A stretch of DNA of 64,000 bases from Christiangramia sediminis. GTDB lineage: Bacteria; Bacteroidota; Bacteroidia; Flavobacteriales; Flavobacteriaceae. Below the pieces are notes generated by a model. It saw only the letters and a program-made list of their open reading frames with translations. It had not been told where the DNA came from and did not search any database. The position numbers and the translations under genes are program-made. The stretch covers positions 558,001 to 622,000 of the forward strand of contig NZ_JAJBZG010000001.1 of NCBI RefSeq assembly GCF_020552705.1. Direction: 5' to 3'. Shown here piece by piece: positions 33,847 to 43,272 of this stretch (position 1 is the stretch's first letter; every line of letters begins with the position of its first letter).

Positions 33847-33867
33847 TGATATTTAGTTCTAAAAAAT

Positions 33868-33896
33868 TAAGGCCGGTATCTTAACCGGTCTTTTTT
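33868..33896 (+). terminator. Intrinsic terminator after the propeller lipoprotein gene
   Basis: GGCCGGT and ACCGGTC pair over 7 bp (one G-T) with a 6-base loop, then six T residues. Confidence 0.88.
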
Positions 33897-34095
33897 ATGC
33901 ACTTAAATCCATAATACAAGAAAATTGGGATGTCATTATAATTAAAAGTAGGACCCAAATCGAATTAAATATATTTAATAAAATATAATCTGGAAATCAA
34001 ATAGTTATATAATTCATCTTTGAATATAAAGTTTTCACCCAGACTTTATAGGGTATTTTTTAGCCTTAAACGATAGTTTTTGATTTGATTAATTC

Positions 34096-34103
34096 TATTT
34101 TTG
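34096..34103 (+). promoter_or_regulatory. Minus-7 box TATTTTTG
   Basis: TATTTTTG matches TAnnTTTG, 27 bases before the ATG at 34131. A TTG is present upstream but is closer than the usual 17-23 bases. The rest of the gap from 33897 shows nothing further. Confidence 0.4.
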
Positions 34104-34130
34104 ATCGAGAAATCAAAAAACGATTAATCA

Positions 34131-34712
34131 ATGAAAAAATTATTACTCCCCGCATTCATCTTGCTTTTTTGTTTTAATGTCCAGGCTCAACAAGAAGATG
34201 AGGATGGAGAAAGAAACAAAGAAACCGGATTTTTGAAGGATGAAAATTTAGGTAAAAATGAACTAAGTATTAACGCATTAACACTTATTGCCGTTGGAGC
34301 CTTAGATATAAGTTATGAACGCAATATAAATGAAGATTCAAGTTGGAGCACAGAATTTTGGGTTCAGTTTAATGAAGAAATCGCAGATGAATTCTATCGT
34401 GATATTGCCATTACAGGAAAATACAAACATTTTTTTAGTTCTAATTATGCTCGTGGCTTCTATGTACATGCTTTCGGAATGATCTCCAATGGTGATTACG
34501 GCGAAGAATTATATTATGTTGGCGATCAGCTGGTAGAACAAGAAGAGATGAAATTTACAGATTTTGCACTAGGTTTTGGAATTGGTGGAAAACTAATTTC
34601 TTCCGGTGGTTTTAAAGCCGATTTTAGTGGAGGTATCGGAAGAAATCTATTTAATTCAAACTCACCTACAATTGTAGGCCAGATAATGGTAAACCTAGGA
34701 TACAGGTTTTAA
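34131..34712 (+). CDS. Exported beta-barrel-like protein (DUF3575-like)
   Basis: 193 residues with a clean signal peptide (KKLLLPAFILLFCFNVQAQ) and an acidic linker. The mature part alternates in beta-strand style: LSINALTLIAVGALDISYER, STEFWVQF, ARGFYVHAFGMI, DFALGFGIGGKLI and a final MVNLGYRF. The C-terminal aromatic Phe is typical of outer-membrane barrels. The pattern is like DUF3575 proteins; function is unknown. It is monocistronic, between a promoter-like box and a terminator. Confidence 0.72.
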   Translation: MKKLLLPAFILLFCFNVQAQQEDEDGERNKETGFLKDENLGKNELSINALTLIAVGALDISYERNINEDSSWSTEFWVQFNEEIADEFYRDIAITGKYKHFFSSNYARGFYVHAFGMISNGDYGEELYYVGDQLVEQEEMKFTDFALGFGIGGKLISSGGFKADFSGGIGRNLFNSNSPTIVGQIMVNLGYRF

Positions 34713-34732
34713 TACCTAAAATTATAAAAAGT

Positions 34733-34766
34733 AAAAGCCGACTCAATTTCTAGTCGGCTTTTTTTA
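34733..34766. terminator. Bidirectional terminator between the barrel protein and ung genes
   Basis: AAAAGCCGACT and AGTCGGCTTTT form an 11-bp stem around an 8-base loop, flanked by A residues on the left and T residues on the right. It serves both convergent genes. Confidence 0.9.
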
Positions 34767-35432
34767 CTACCAATATATTTCATTTTTACCATTTGCCCTC
34801 AAATATTCATTTGCCTTGCTGAAATGACTGTTGCCAAACCAATAACCTCTATTTGCGCTTAAGGGTGAAGGGTGACCGCTAGTCAATATCAAATGTTTTG
34901 ATTCATCTATTAGTTTAGCTTTTTTCTTCGCGTATCCACCCCAAAGTAGGAACACCACATTTTCTTTTTCTTCGGAAATTGTTTGAATCACATGATCGGT
35001 AAAAATTTCCCAGCCCTTATTTTGATGAGAGCCAGCCTGATGAGCCCTTACCGTAAGCGTTGCATTTAAGAGTAAAACTCCCTGATCTGCCCATCGCTCC
35101 AGGTTTCCCGTTGCAGGAAGTGGTTTAGCAAGATCATTTTCTATTTCCTTAAAAATATTAATTAAGGAAGGCGGAAAAGTAATTCCGTCTTTAACCGAAA
35201 AACACAAGCCATTGGCCTGGCCTATCCCATGATAGGGATCCTGCCCAAGGATCACTACTTTCGTATCTTCAAATTTTGAATGCTCAAAAGCCGCAAAAAT
35301 ATCCGGGCCCGGAGGAAAACATTTATGTTCAGAATATTCCTGCTTAACGAAGTCTATAAGCTTATTAAAATAATCTTTTCCAAATTCTGGTTCCAGCTGT
35401 TTATTCCAGCTTTGATCTATTCTTACGTTCAT
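34767..35432 (-). CDS. ung: Uracil-DNA glycosylase
   Basis: 221 residues, family 1. The water-activating motif is GQDPYHGIGQANGLCFSV with Asp65. The uracil-recognition Asn is in LLLNATLTV, and the C-terminal HPSPLSANRGYWFG has catalytic His187; positions match Escherichia coli Ung (Asp64, His187). It removes uracil from DNA to start base-excision repair. Its promoter box overlaps that of the divergent MutS2-like gene. Confidence 0.97.
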   Translation of the reverse strand: MNVRIDQSWNKQLEPEFGKDYFNKLIDFVKQEYSEHKCFPPGPDIFAAFEHSKFEDTKVVILGQDPYHGIGQANGLCFSVKDGITFPPSLINIFKEIENDLAKPLPATGNLERWADQGVLLLNATLTVRAHQAGSHQNKGWEIFTDHVIQTISEEKENVVFLLWGGYAKKKAKLIDESKHLILTSGHPSPLSANRGYWFGNSHFSKANEYLRANGKNEIYW

Positions 35433-35443
35433 AGGAAATTAAG

Positions 35444-35451
35444 TAACTTTG
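35444..35451 (+). promoter_or_regulatory. Minus-7 box TAACTTTG for the MutS2-like gene
   Basis: TAACTTTG matches TAnnTTTG, 29 bases before the ATG at 35481. It lies inside the 48-base gap shared with ung. Confidence 0.5.
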
Positions 35452-35459
35452 CAAAGCCT

Positions 35460-35467
35460 CAAAAGTA
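35460..35467 (-). promoter_or_regulatory. Minus-7 box TACTTTTG for ung
   Basis: On the minus strand TACTTTTG matches TAnnTTTG, 27 bases before the ung ATG. It faces the box at 35444-35451, so the two polymerases would use overlapping DNA. Confidence 0.45.
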
Positions 35468-35480
35468 GGGAAAAATTGAT

Positions 35481-37664
35481 ATGATTAAAATTAGTTCCAG
35501 GAGTCTTGATGATCTTGAGTTTCCGGTGGTATGTGACCAAATTAGCGAATTATGCATTACCGGTCAGGGAAAGGAAAAAGCCCTAAGCATTCAACCTTAT
35601 TCAAATTATAAAAAAACGGTATTCGGTCTTAACCAAACCAAGGAATATGTTGCATCAAAAACGGTGGATCAGCCTATTCCCAATCATGGTTTTGATTCCA
35701 TTCAGCAGGAAATAAAATTACTGGGAATTGAAGGTTCTGTGGTTGAAATCAGCGGATTTCGAAAAATAGCCTCTATTACCGAAACTGTAAACTCACATTT
35801 AAAGTATTTCAGGAAATTCCAGGAAAATTATCCCGCTTTATCTGAAACGGTTTCTCATATAGAATTCGATCTGAGCCTAACCGATAAGATTAACGGAATT
35901 ATAGACCGGTTTGGGGAAATGAAAGATGATGCTTCTCCCCTTCTTCAGAATTTGAGAAGATCCATTAATTCTGTAAAAGGTAAAATAAACTCAAGTTTTA
36001 ATTCTGCACTTACTACCTATCAATCCTACGGATATCTTGATGATATAAAAGAAAGTGTGGTAGAAAATGTTCGGGTTCTGGCTGTAAGCTCTATGCACCG
36101 CCGTAAGGTAAAAGGCGGAATTATGGGGAATTCAAAAACCGGAAGTATTGTTTATATCCAACCGGAAGCGACTTACCAGTTTACCCGGGAGCTTAATAAT
36201 CTAGAATACGAACAAAAGGAAGAGGTAAAAAGAATCCTGAAAGCATTAACGGAATTTTCCAGGCCTTATCGCGAGATCCTTATAGAATATCAGGATTTGC
36301 TAAGCGATATGGACGTGATCGCTGCAAAAGCTAAATATGCGGAAAAAATAAACGGTATCCTGCCCAAGATCACCAAAGAAAGAGAACTTCATATTCAGGA
36401 AGCTTATCACCCTTTACTTTATTTAAGTAACAAGAAAAAAGGTGAAAAGACTTTTCCGCAGAGTATCGAATTAATGCCCGATAACCGAATTATGGTCATT
36501 TCTGGACCTAATGCCGGCGGAAAGAGTATCACCCTTAAAACAGTGGGTCTGTTACAGGTGATGCTTCAAAGCGGGATACTTATTCCTGTTCACGAATATA
36601 GCCGTATGTGCATTTTTAAAAAAGTGTTAACCGATATTGGAGATAATCAGTCTATCGAAAATCACCTGAGCACCTATAGCTACCGATTAAAAAACATGAA
36701 TTACTTCCTGAGGAAATGTGACGATAAAACCTTATTTCTGATAGATGAATTTGGTACAGGAAGTGATCCTGAATTAGGTGGTGCCCTGGCCGAAACTTTT
36801 CTCGAAGTCTTTTATGAAAAAGGTTCCTATGGAATTTTGACCACGCATTATGCAAATCTCAAGAAGCTGGCCAATGAACTGCCGGAAATGAGCAATGCCA
36901 ATATGATGTTTGATAATACAACACTGGAACCTATTTATAAACTTCAGGTTGGGGAAGCGGGTAGCTCTTTTACTTTTGAAGTAGCCCAGAAAAACGGAAT
37001 TCCCTATAGTCTCATCAATCGCTCAAAAAAGAAAGTGGAACGAGGTAAAATACGTTTTGACCGTAGTATTGCCAAACTTCAGAAAGAAAGGTCTGTACTT
37101 AGAAAAACTACCGATTCTCTAAAAGAAAAAGAAGAAAAAGCAGCTGCTCAAAAGGATAAACTTGAAGAAGTGAATTCTAAAGTTCAGCAGAAACTGGAGA
37201 ATTATCAGGAGCTGTACGATTCTAATCAGAGGCTTATCTATTTAGGGCAGAAAGTGAATGATCTAAGCGAAAAATACTTCAGCAATAAAAAGAAAAAGGA
37301 ACTTATAGGCGAATTTCTTAAGCTGGTGGAAATTGAAAATTCCAAACGAAAAAAAGAAAGTGTCAAAGAACAGAAGCAGAAAAAAGCAAAAGAAAGACAA
37401 TTAAAGCAGGAAGTTCAGAAGAAAATAAAACCTATCAGGGAAAAGAAAAAAGAAGAAAAAAAGAAAGCCGAACAGATCAAAAAAGAGGAGGCAAATAAGC
37501 CAAAAGCCCAGCTTAAAATTGGTGATCGCGTTCGGTTGGAAGATGGTAAGGCAGTTGGTTCTATAGATAGTATAGAGAAAGGCAAAGCCATTGTAAATTA
37601 TGGTATTTTTACAACTTCGGTTGGACTGGAACAACTTGAACTTGTCCAGGCTGCTAAAAAATAA
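35481..37664 (+). CDS. MutS2-like ATPase without the Smr nuclease domain
   Basis: 727 residues. MutS core and lever helices (residues about 1-310) are followed by the ABC-type ATPase: Walker A GPNAGGKSITLKT at residues 342-354, Walker B LFLIDEFGTGSDP near residue 416, and ILTTHYANLKKLA after it. A long Lys/Glu-rich coiled coil spans about residues 520-680 and the end is a small KOW/SH3-like segment (KIGDRVRLEDGKAVG, VNYGIFTTSV). MutS2 normally ends in an Smr endonuclease domain, which is absent here, as is the MutS1 mismatch-reading domain. A role in recombination control or in rescue of collided ribosomes is possible by family. Confidence 0.87.
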   Translation: MIKISSRSLDDLEFPVVCDQISELCITGQGKEKALSIQPYSNYKKTVFGLNQTKEYVASKTVDQPIPNHGFDSIQQEIKLLGIEGSVVEISGFRKIASITETVNSHLKYFRKFQENYPALSETVSHIEFDLSLTDKINGIIDRFGEMKDDASPLLQNLRRSINSVKGKINSSFNSALTTYQSYGYLDDIKESVVENVRVLAVSSMHRRKVKGGIMGNSKTGSIVYIQPEATYQFTRELNNLEYEQKEEVKRILKALTEFSRPYREILIEYQDLLSDMDVIAAKAKYAEKINGILPKITKERELHIQEAYHPLLYLSNKKKGEKTFPQSIELMPDNRIMVISGPNAGGKSITLKTVGLLQVMLQSGILIPVHEYSRMCIFKKVLTDIGDNQSIENHLSTYSYRLKNMNYFLRKCDDKTLFLIDEFGTGSDPELGGALAETFLEVFYEKGSYGILTTHYANLKKLANELPEMSNANMMFDNTTLEPIYKLQVGEAGSSFTFEVAQKNGIPYSLINRSKKKVERGKIRFDRSIAKLQKERSVLRKTTDSLKEKEEKAAAQKDKLEEVNSKVQQKLENYQELYDSNQRLIYLGQKVNDLSEKYFSNKKKKELIGEFLKLVEIENSKRKKESVKEQKQKKAKERQLKQEVQKKIKPIREKKKEEKKKAEQIKKEEANKPKAQLKIGDRVRLEDGKAVGSIDSIEKGKAIVNYGIFTTSVGLEQLELVQAAKK

Positions 37665-37667
37665 GAT

Positions 37668-38084
37668 ATGAGTAATATTCCTGAAAATAAAAAGATCGTA
37701 CTCTTTGACGGGGTTTGTAATCTTTGTGATGGTGCCGTACAGCGTATTATCAAGCACGATAAGAAAGATGTCTTCAGATTTGCATCTTTACAAAGCGATA
37801 TTGGGAAAAAACTTGTAAAAGAGAGAGGAATGGATCCTGAAGAATTGGATTCTATCATATTAATAGAACCGGGCGTGGCATATTACCGAAAGTCCACTGC
37901 AGCTCTGGAGATCTCAAGGGATCTTTCTGGCGGTTACTCGTTATTAAAGAATTTCTTGTTTATTCCTGAATCTCTTAGAGACGGTATCTATGATTTTATA
38001 GCAAATAATCGCTATAAATGGTTCGGGAAAAAGGAACAGTGTATGATCCCTACTCCCGAACTAAAAGCTAAATTCTTAGATTAA
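37668..38084 (+). CDS. DCC-family thiol oxidoreductase-like protein (DUF393)
   Basis: 138 residues. The family motif is LFDGVCNLCDGAVQRI near residues 14-29, the D-x-x-C-x-x-C that gives the family its name and resembles a thioredoxin CxxC. The middle has FRFASLQSDIGKKL, and the C-terminus (NRYKWFGKKEQCMIPTPE) matches other members. Function is predicted as disulfide chemistry only. It starts 3 bases after the MutS2-like gene and overlaps the convergent symporter gene by 4 bases. Confidence 0.88.
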   Translation: MSNIPENKKIVLFDGVCNLCDGAVQRIIKHDKKDVFRFASLQSDIGKKLVKERGMDPEELDSIILIEPGVAYYRKSTAALEISRDLSGGYSLLKNFLFIPESLRDGIYDFIANNRYKWFGKKEQCMIPTPELKAKFLD

Positions 38085-39409
38085 ACCTTTTCTGAAACAG
38101 TTTCAGTTTCCGGGTGATATTCATCATCCCATTCTTTCACATTAGGAGGTCCCATCATATCTACAGATTTGGCCACCATAAGAGATACTGCCGCATCACC
38201 GGTAACATTCACCGTTGTTCTACACATATCTAAAGGTCTGTCCACGGCAAAGATCAGGGCGAGACCAGCTTCAGGAATTCCTGCCTGGGCAAGTACGATC
38301 ACTAACATTACCATTCCTGCACCTGGAACTGCTGCAGAACCAATTGAGGCCAGTGTAGCGGTTGCGATAATTCCCAATTGAGCTCCGAGGGAAAGGTCCA
38401 TCCCAAAAGCCTGTGCGATAAATACCGCAGCAACGGCCTGGTATAAACTGGTTCCATCCATATTAATAGTTGCTCCAATTGGCAACACAAAACTAGTTAC
38501 CTCCCTGTTCACACCCATATGTTCTTCAACTCGTTCCATGGTTACAGGAAGTGTAGCAGCACTGGAACTGGTTGAAAATGCCAGTAATTGTGCCGGGGCA
38601 ATTCCATTTATAAAGAATGAAGGTGTATTTTTTGTAAATATCCATACCAGTAAAACATACACACCAATCATTAGTGCCAAACCAATTAAAACCGTTAAAG
38701 CATACATAGCGAGGGCAGCAAAAAGATCGGCACTAGGGGATTCTACTACAAGGGCAGCTAATAATGCAAATACACCATAGGGTGCCGTAAGCATTATTAG
38801 GTCTATCATTTTCAGGATCACTTCATTAAAGCCGTCAAAGAAATCCTTTACGGGTTTAGCAGTTTTTTCAGGGATAAGGATCAAACCTATTCCGAAGAAA
38901 ATAGCAAAGAATATCACCTGTAACATATTAGCATTATCACTGGCTGCACCAAAAATATTGCTGGGTACAAGATCTTCCAAGGCCTGTAACGGTCCAGCAT
39001 CTTTTTGTTTTTGGGCATCCGAAATCCTTACCGATGCATCTCCCTCGTAACTTGCAATTAGATCGCTACGCGTTTCCTCCGAAATAGTACGTCCGGGTCC
39101 AATAAGATTCACCAGAAGAAGACCTATGGAAACCGCTATTACCGTAGTAACTATATAAGTGGCAATGGTACGGGTACCCATTTTTGAAAGCTTGGAGATA
39201 TCTTTAAGATCTGAAATTCCTTTTATAAGAGAAGCCAGGATCAAAGGCACTGCGATCAATTTAAGGGCATTGATGAATATATTTCCGAAAGGTTTTATCC
39301 AATCACCAACAAAATCTGCTCCCCAACTAAAATTAGTCATGATTAGGGCAAATATCACCCCGGCCGCCATTCCTAATAAGATCTGCCAATGCAGTGCAAG
39401 TTTTTTCAT
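38081..39409 (-). CDS. Dicarboxylate/amino acid:cation symporter
   Basis: 442 residues, DAACS family (GltP/DctA/GltPh-like), with about eight membrane helices and two re-entrant hairpins. The Ser-rich hairpin is LLAFSTSSSAATLPVTM, the ion/substrate helix is LPIGATINMDGTSLYQAV (NMDGT), and hairpin 2 contains GIIATATLASIGSAAVPGAG. DRPLDMCRTTVNVTGD carries the residues that bind the substrate amino or carboxyl group; the Arg in MCRTT points to glutamate, aspartate or C4-dicarboxylates. It probably shares a transcript with aroC, 18 bases upstream. Confidence 0.92.
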   Translation of the reverse strand: MKKLALHWQILLGMAAGVIFALIMTNFSWGADFVGDWIKPFGNIFINALKLIAVPLILASLIKGISDLKDISKLSKMGTRTIATYIVTTVIAVSIGLLLVNLIGPGRTISEETRSDLIASYEGDASVRISDAQKQKDAGPLQALEDLVPSNIFGAASDNANMLQVIFFAIFFGIGLILIPEKTAKPVKDFFDGFNEVILKMIDLIMLTAPYGVFALLAALVVESPSADLFAALAMYALTVLIGLALMIGVYVLLVWIFTKNTPSFFINGIAPAQLLAFSTSSSAATLPVTMERVEEHMGVNREVTSFVLPIGATINMDGTSLYQAVAAVFIAQAFGMDLSLGAQLGIIATATLASIGSAAVPGAGMVMLVIVLAQAGIPEAGLALIFAVDRPLDMCRTTVNVTGDAAVSLMVAKSVDMMGPPNVKEWDDEYHPETETVSEKV

Positions 39410-39427
39410 TTTATAGTTTTCTGATTA

Positions 39428-40492
39428 TTAGATTTTCGATGATTTATTCTGAAGATAAAAATCTGCAATAACTAGAGCTGCCATAGATTCTACAATAGGT
39501 ACAGCCCTGGGTACCACACAGGGATCGTGTCTACCTTTTCCCTGCATTTCTACTTCTTCACCCTTGGAATTGATAGTTTGCTGTTTTTGCATTAAGGTAG
39601 CCACAGGTTTAAAGGCAACCTTAAAATAAATATCCATTCCGTTGGAAATACCACCCTGGATGCCTCCACTTAAATTAGTTTGGGTAGATCCATCTTTATT
39701 AAAATGGTCGTTGTGCTCGCTACCTCGCATTTTGGTTCCTTCAAAACCGCTTCCATATTCAAAACCTTTTACAGCGTTAATGGAAAGCATGGCTTTACCA
39801 AGTTCAGCATGTAATTTATCGAATACAGGCTCACCAAGACCTTTTGGAACATTTTTGATCACACATTGCACCGTTCCACCTACGGTATCGCCATCGGCTC
39901 TTATTTCCTTAATATAGGCTTCCATTTCCTTAGCCATTTCAGGATCTGGACAACGTACCGGATTTTTTTCTATTTCTGAAAAATCCAGTTCAGAATAATC
40001 CTTTTGCAATTCTATTTTTCCTACGGAAGAAACAAAAGCATTAAAACTAATATTCTGAAGCATTTGTTTGGCAATGCTCCCGGCCACCACCCTACAGGCA
40101 GTTTCTCTTGCAGAAGACCTTCCACCACCTCGATAGTCCCTTACGCCATACTTCTCATCATAGGTGTAATCGGCATGCGAAGGCCTGTACGTATCCTGGA
40201 TATGAGAGTAATCTTTAGATTTTTGATTGGCATTCTTAATCACAAAACCAATAGGTGTTCCTGTAGACCTGCCTTCAAATATTCCTGAAAGAAATTCAAC
40301 CGTATCCGGCTCATTTCGCTGGGTAACGATGGCTGACTGACCAGGTCTTCTCCGATTCAGATCATTTTGAACACTTTCCAGATCGATAGCAAGACCTGCA
40401 GGACATCCATCTATAACACCACCAATAGCTACACCATGTGATTCACCAAAAGTGGTTAACTTGAACATTTTACCAAAGGAATTTCCGGGCAT
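39428..40492 (-). CDS. aroC: Chorismate synthase
   Basis: 354 residues from [20 protein letters not shown], the standard N-terminus; the frame is open for six more codons upstream, but those are not conserved. Signature segments include [19 protein letters not shown] (NADPH/FMN region), [15 protein letters not shown] and [15 protein letters not shown]. The enzyme makes chorismate from EPSP with reduced FMN in the shikimate pathway. No other aro genes are nearby. A TACATTTG box lies 15 bases upstream of the start. Confidence 0.97.
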   Translation of the reverse strand: MPGNSFGKMFKLTTFGESHGVAIGGVIDGCPAGLAIDLESVQNDLNRRRPGQSAIVTQRNEPDTVEFLSGIFEGRSTGTPIGFVIKNANQKSKDYSHIQDTYRPSHADYTYDEKYGVRDYRGGGRSSARETACRVVAGSIAKQMLQNISFNAFVSSVGKIELQKDYSELDFSEIEKNPVRCPDPEMAKEMEAYIKEIRADGDTVGGTVQCVIKNVPKGLGEPVFDKLHAELGKAMLSINAVKGFEYGSGFEGTKMRGSEHNDHFNKDGSTQTNLSGGIQGGISNGMDIYFKVAFKPVATLMQKQQTINSKGEEVEMQGKGRHDPCVVPRAVPIVESMAALVIADFYLQNKSSKI

Positions 40493-40507
40493 CAGAAGGA
40501 TTTTGAA

Positions 40508-40515
40508 CAAATGTA
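40508..40515 (-). promoter_or_regulatory. Minus-7 box TACATTTG for aroC
   Basis: TACATTTG on the minus strand matches TAnnTTTG, 15 bases upstream of the ATG. No TTG is seen at minus-33. Confidence 0.45.
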
Positions 40516-40730
40516 ATTTTTTAAGAACATATTTAAAAATGGAATCCTATTTAATGTTAACTAACAAATTCATTAAGATTTTAAATTAGAATAATCAAAG
40601 TCAGGGATTGTAGAAGCTTATATGCCTAATGTTCTTCCGTATGGATATGCTGAATAGAATCTTAAGAAAAAAACCATAGATAAAATTCAGAATGTTTGAA
40701 GAGAGAGAGATCTGAGATCACTTTAGTAGT
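40516..40730. other. Non-coding gap, no feature recognised
   Basis: The 332-base interval between the aroC start and the response regulator stop holds the aroC promoter box at one end and the terminator hairpin at the other. In this middle part I see no convincing open frame, RNA gene or repeat in either direction. Confidence 0.5.
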
Positions 40731-40766
40731 AAAAAAAGAAAAGCCCGTTTATATAAACGAGCTTAA
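40731..40766 (-). terminator. Terminator of the two-component operon
   Basis: AAGCCCGTTTATATAAACGAGCTT (paired as AAGC..GTTTA / TAAAC..GCTT, with a two-base mismatch) forms a stem. On the minus strand it is followed by a T-rich run broken by one C. It lies 59 bases beyond the response regulator stop. Confidence 0.72.
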
Positions 40767-40824
40767 AATTTACAAATTACATCTCCACATTTAACACTAA
40801 ATGAAATTATAGAGATCGTAAAAT

Positions 40825-41199
40825 CTAGGAATTTGCGGAATGATTCTCCAGGATAGAATTTATCTTTTCAATAAGAGTTTCCATATCAAAAGGTTTGGAA
40901 ATAAAATCTGCGGCTCCCGCAGATTTACAAATTTCACCCACATTATGAAGGGCAGACATCATAAGTATGGGAACATGTGAGACGGTCTCATCTTCTTTCA
41001 TTTGAGCACATACGTCTGTCCCGTCAACTCCAGAGATAAGCTTATCCAGAAGGATTAGTTCAATATCGTTTTCAAGGATGTTTTCCCTGGTTTTTCTGGG
41101 TTGTTGAGAAACAGTTACCTCATGCCCGTTAAATTCAAGAATATCTCGCAACATAAAACCGATGGTTTGATCATCGTCAACAATTAAAATCTTTGCCAT
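40825..41199 (-). CDS. Single-domain response regulator
   Basis: 124 residues, receiver domain only. The acidic pocket is VDDD (residues 7-10), the phosphorylated Asp is Asp52 in LILLDKLISG, the Thr/Ser switch is in ILMMSAL, and the Lys is in FISKPFDM. There is no output domain, so it acts by protein contact or as a phosphate relay. It lies 3 bases downstream of the PAS histidine kinase and is most likely its partner. Confidence 0.93.
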   Translation of the reverse strand: MAKILIVDDDQTIGFMLRDILEFNGHEVTVSQQPRKTRENILENDIELILLDKLISGVDGTDVCAQMKEDETVSHVPILMMSALHNVGEICKSAGAADFISKPFDMETLIEKINSILENHSANS

Positions 41200-41202
41200 T
41201 AT

Positions 41203-43164
41203 TTAATTATGATTTAAGGGTAATATAAAAGTAAATTCTGAACCTTTTCCAATATCACTTTTCACGAATATTTTACCGTGATGTCTTTGTATAATTTCAT
41301 TAGAAAGGTATAGTCCAATACCAAAACCGGCATAGGTGTCATCTTTATTTCCAGCAACTCTATAAAATCTTTTGAAAATCTTTTCCTGTTCTTTTTTAGC
41401 TATTCCAATACCAAAATCCTTTACGCTAATTGCCACATTGTCTGGCTGCTCGTGATATACTTTTATCTGAACTTTGTTGCTCTCTGGTGAATATTTTAAG
41501 GCATTGGTAACAAAATTGATGATCACCTGCCCTATTCTATCCTTATCAGCATAGATATTGCATTCACATTGATGCTCTAATTCTATTTGAACATCTTTAT
41601 TAGAATAGGTTATATCATCAATGATATTTTCTACCTGTTCATTAAGACTGAAATTTTCTTTTTTAAGTTGCAGTTCCTGTTGTTCGATCCTTGAAAGATC
41701 CAGCATTTCTGAAATTAATCTAATAAGTCTTTCCACCTGCGTTTCAATACGATTCAGGTAAGGTTTTATTACTAATTTTTTATCAGATTCAGAATTTTCC
41801 TTAGGGAGCATTGAAAGTAGTAACTGGACATATCCTTTAATAGAAGTTACAGGAGTTTTTAATTCATGGCTAACAAGTTTTAAAAAATCACCTTTACGCT
41901 GCTCTTCTTTCTTTATTTTATGAATTTGAGTACAGGAACTTATCCAGGATGTAATCTCATTATTTTCATCCCTTATAGCGGTGGCCCTGCAAATATGCCA
42001 CTCATATCCGCCGTCTTTATTACGAAGTCTGATATCCTTGTCTAAATCGCCACCAGTAGCTAAACACCCGACTACAATTTTCTCTACTTCTTCCCTTTCA
42101 TCGGGATGAATTTTAGCTGTCCAGGGTTCAGCTATGAAATCTTCTAAATTTTTACCTACATAGTCCAGCCAGTTCTGATTATAAAAAACAGCATTTCCCT
42201 CGGCATCTGCCAGGCTTATCTTATGAGGCATGAAATTTACCAGTTCTCGAAATTCAGCCTCGCTCCTTTTAATTTTTTGATTTAAAAGAGCTTCTTCGGT
42301 TACATCTGTAGCGATATCAGCTACTCCAACAATATTTCCCTTTTCGTCCCTCTGCGGCTGGTAAGTAAAATCAAAGAACTTATTTTCCAATTTTCCATCT
42401 ATGACCAGATCAATGGGTAGCTGGCTGGCATAAAATGGCTCACCGGTTCTATAAACATTATCAAGCAATTCCGTAATTCCCTGATCTTTAACTTCGGGTA
42501 AAACTTCCAGGATGGTTTTTCCAAATACATCCTCCCCTTTTCCCCATAATTTGATCATAGAGTCATTGGCTTTTTCAATAACATGATCGGGGCCTTTAAA
42601 AATGGCAAAAGCAATGGTGGAAGAAGAAATTAATTCATGATAAAGTTGCTCATTTTTCTTCAATTCAGCCTCAGCATGCTTTCTCTTAGTAATATCCTCA
42701 AAAGATAAGAGTATATATTTTTCATCTGATCTAAACAACTTAATTTCCTTTGCATTAAGTATGATATAGCGTACCTGAGAATCCTTAGAGTCTATGCTGA
42801 TCTCAAAATTGCTCATGCTAGATTTAGAAGGTAGTATGGTCTCTAAAATATTTCGCAACTGTGGAATATCCCAAAGCCCCTCTTCTAATTCATAGACAGG
42901 CCTTCCCTTGGTTTTCTCTTCATTGGAACCAAAAGTTTTATGATACATTTTATTGGCAAAAACCACGTGAAGATCCTCCTTCAAAACCAATAAAGGGTGA
43001 TGAATGTTATCTATAACAGAATCTTTTAGATCCTCGCTACTACCTGGTAAATATTTATTGTTTTGGGATTGAAGAATTGAATTCTTTTTTTCCAATTTTT
43101 CAATATATTCTCTGGCAATTTTAAGCTCGTTTTTAAGTTCTTCAGTATTCAAGTCCTCCTCCAT
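41203..43164 (-). CDS. PAS-domain sensor histidine kinase
   Basis: 653 residues, soluble, no membrane segments. A short N-terminal coiled coil is followed by three PAS domains at about residues 50-160, 170-290 and 300-420; the second has KGPDHVIEKANDS and the third has VFYNQNWLDYVGK. HisKA contains SHELKTPVTSIKG with phosphorylated His433. The ATPase part shows VINFVTNALKYSP (N box), DFGIGIAKKEQEKIF (G1) and GFGIGLYLSNEII (G2). The signal is unknown; a cytoplasmic cue is likely because there is no sensor outside the membrane. It is co-transcribed with the single-domain regulator. Confidence 0.92.
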   Translation of the reverse strand: MEEDLNTEELKNELKIAREYIEKLEKKNSILQSQNNKYLPGSSEDLKDSVIDNIHHPLLVLKEDLHVVFANKMYHKTFGSNEEKTKGRPVYELEEGLWDIPQLRNILETILPSKSSMSNFEISIDSKDSQVRYIILNAKEIKLFRSDEKYILLSFEDITKRKHAEAELKKNEQLYHELISSSTIAFAIFKGPDHVIEKANDSMIKLWGKGEDVFGKTILEVLPEVKDQGITELLDNVYRTGEPFYASQLPIDLVIDGKLENKFFDFTYQPQRDEKGNIVGVADIATDVTEEALLNQKIKRSEAEFRELVNFMPHKISLADAEGNAVFYNQNWLDYVGKNLEDFIAEPWTAKIHPDEREEVEKIVVGCLATGGDLDKDIRLRNKDGGYEWHICRATAIRDENNEITSWISSCTQIHKIKKEEQRKGDFLKLVSHELKTPVTSIKGYVQLLLSMLPKENSESDKKLVIKPYLNRIETQVERLIRLISEMLDLSRIEQQELQLKKENFSLNEQVENIIDDITYSNKDVQIELEHQCECNIYADKDRIGQVIINFVTNALKYSPESNKVQIKVYHEQPDNVAISVKDFGIGIAKKEQEKIFKRFYRVAGNKDDTYAGFGIGLYLSNEIIQRHHGKIFVKSDIGKGSEFTFILPLNHN

Positions 43165-43272
43165 TCCAAACTGTAGATTCTCTCAATATTTTTGAAATTA
43201 TTGTGAGGCTAAATTTAGCGTTTTGAAAATGCGATTATAAATTTTTAAGGATTATTAACAAAACTTTGGATT

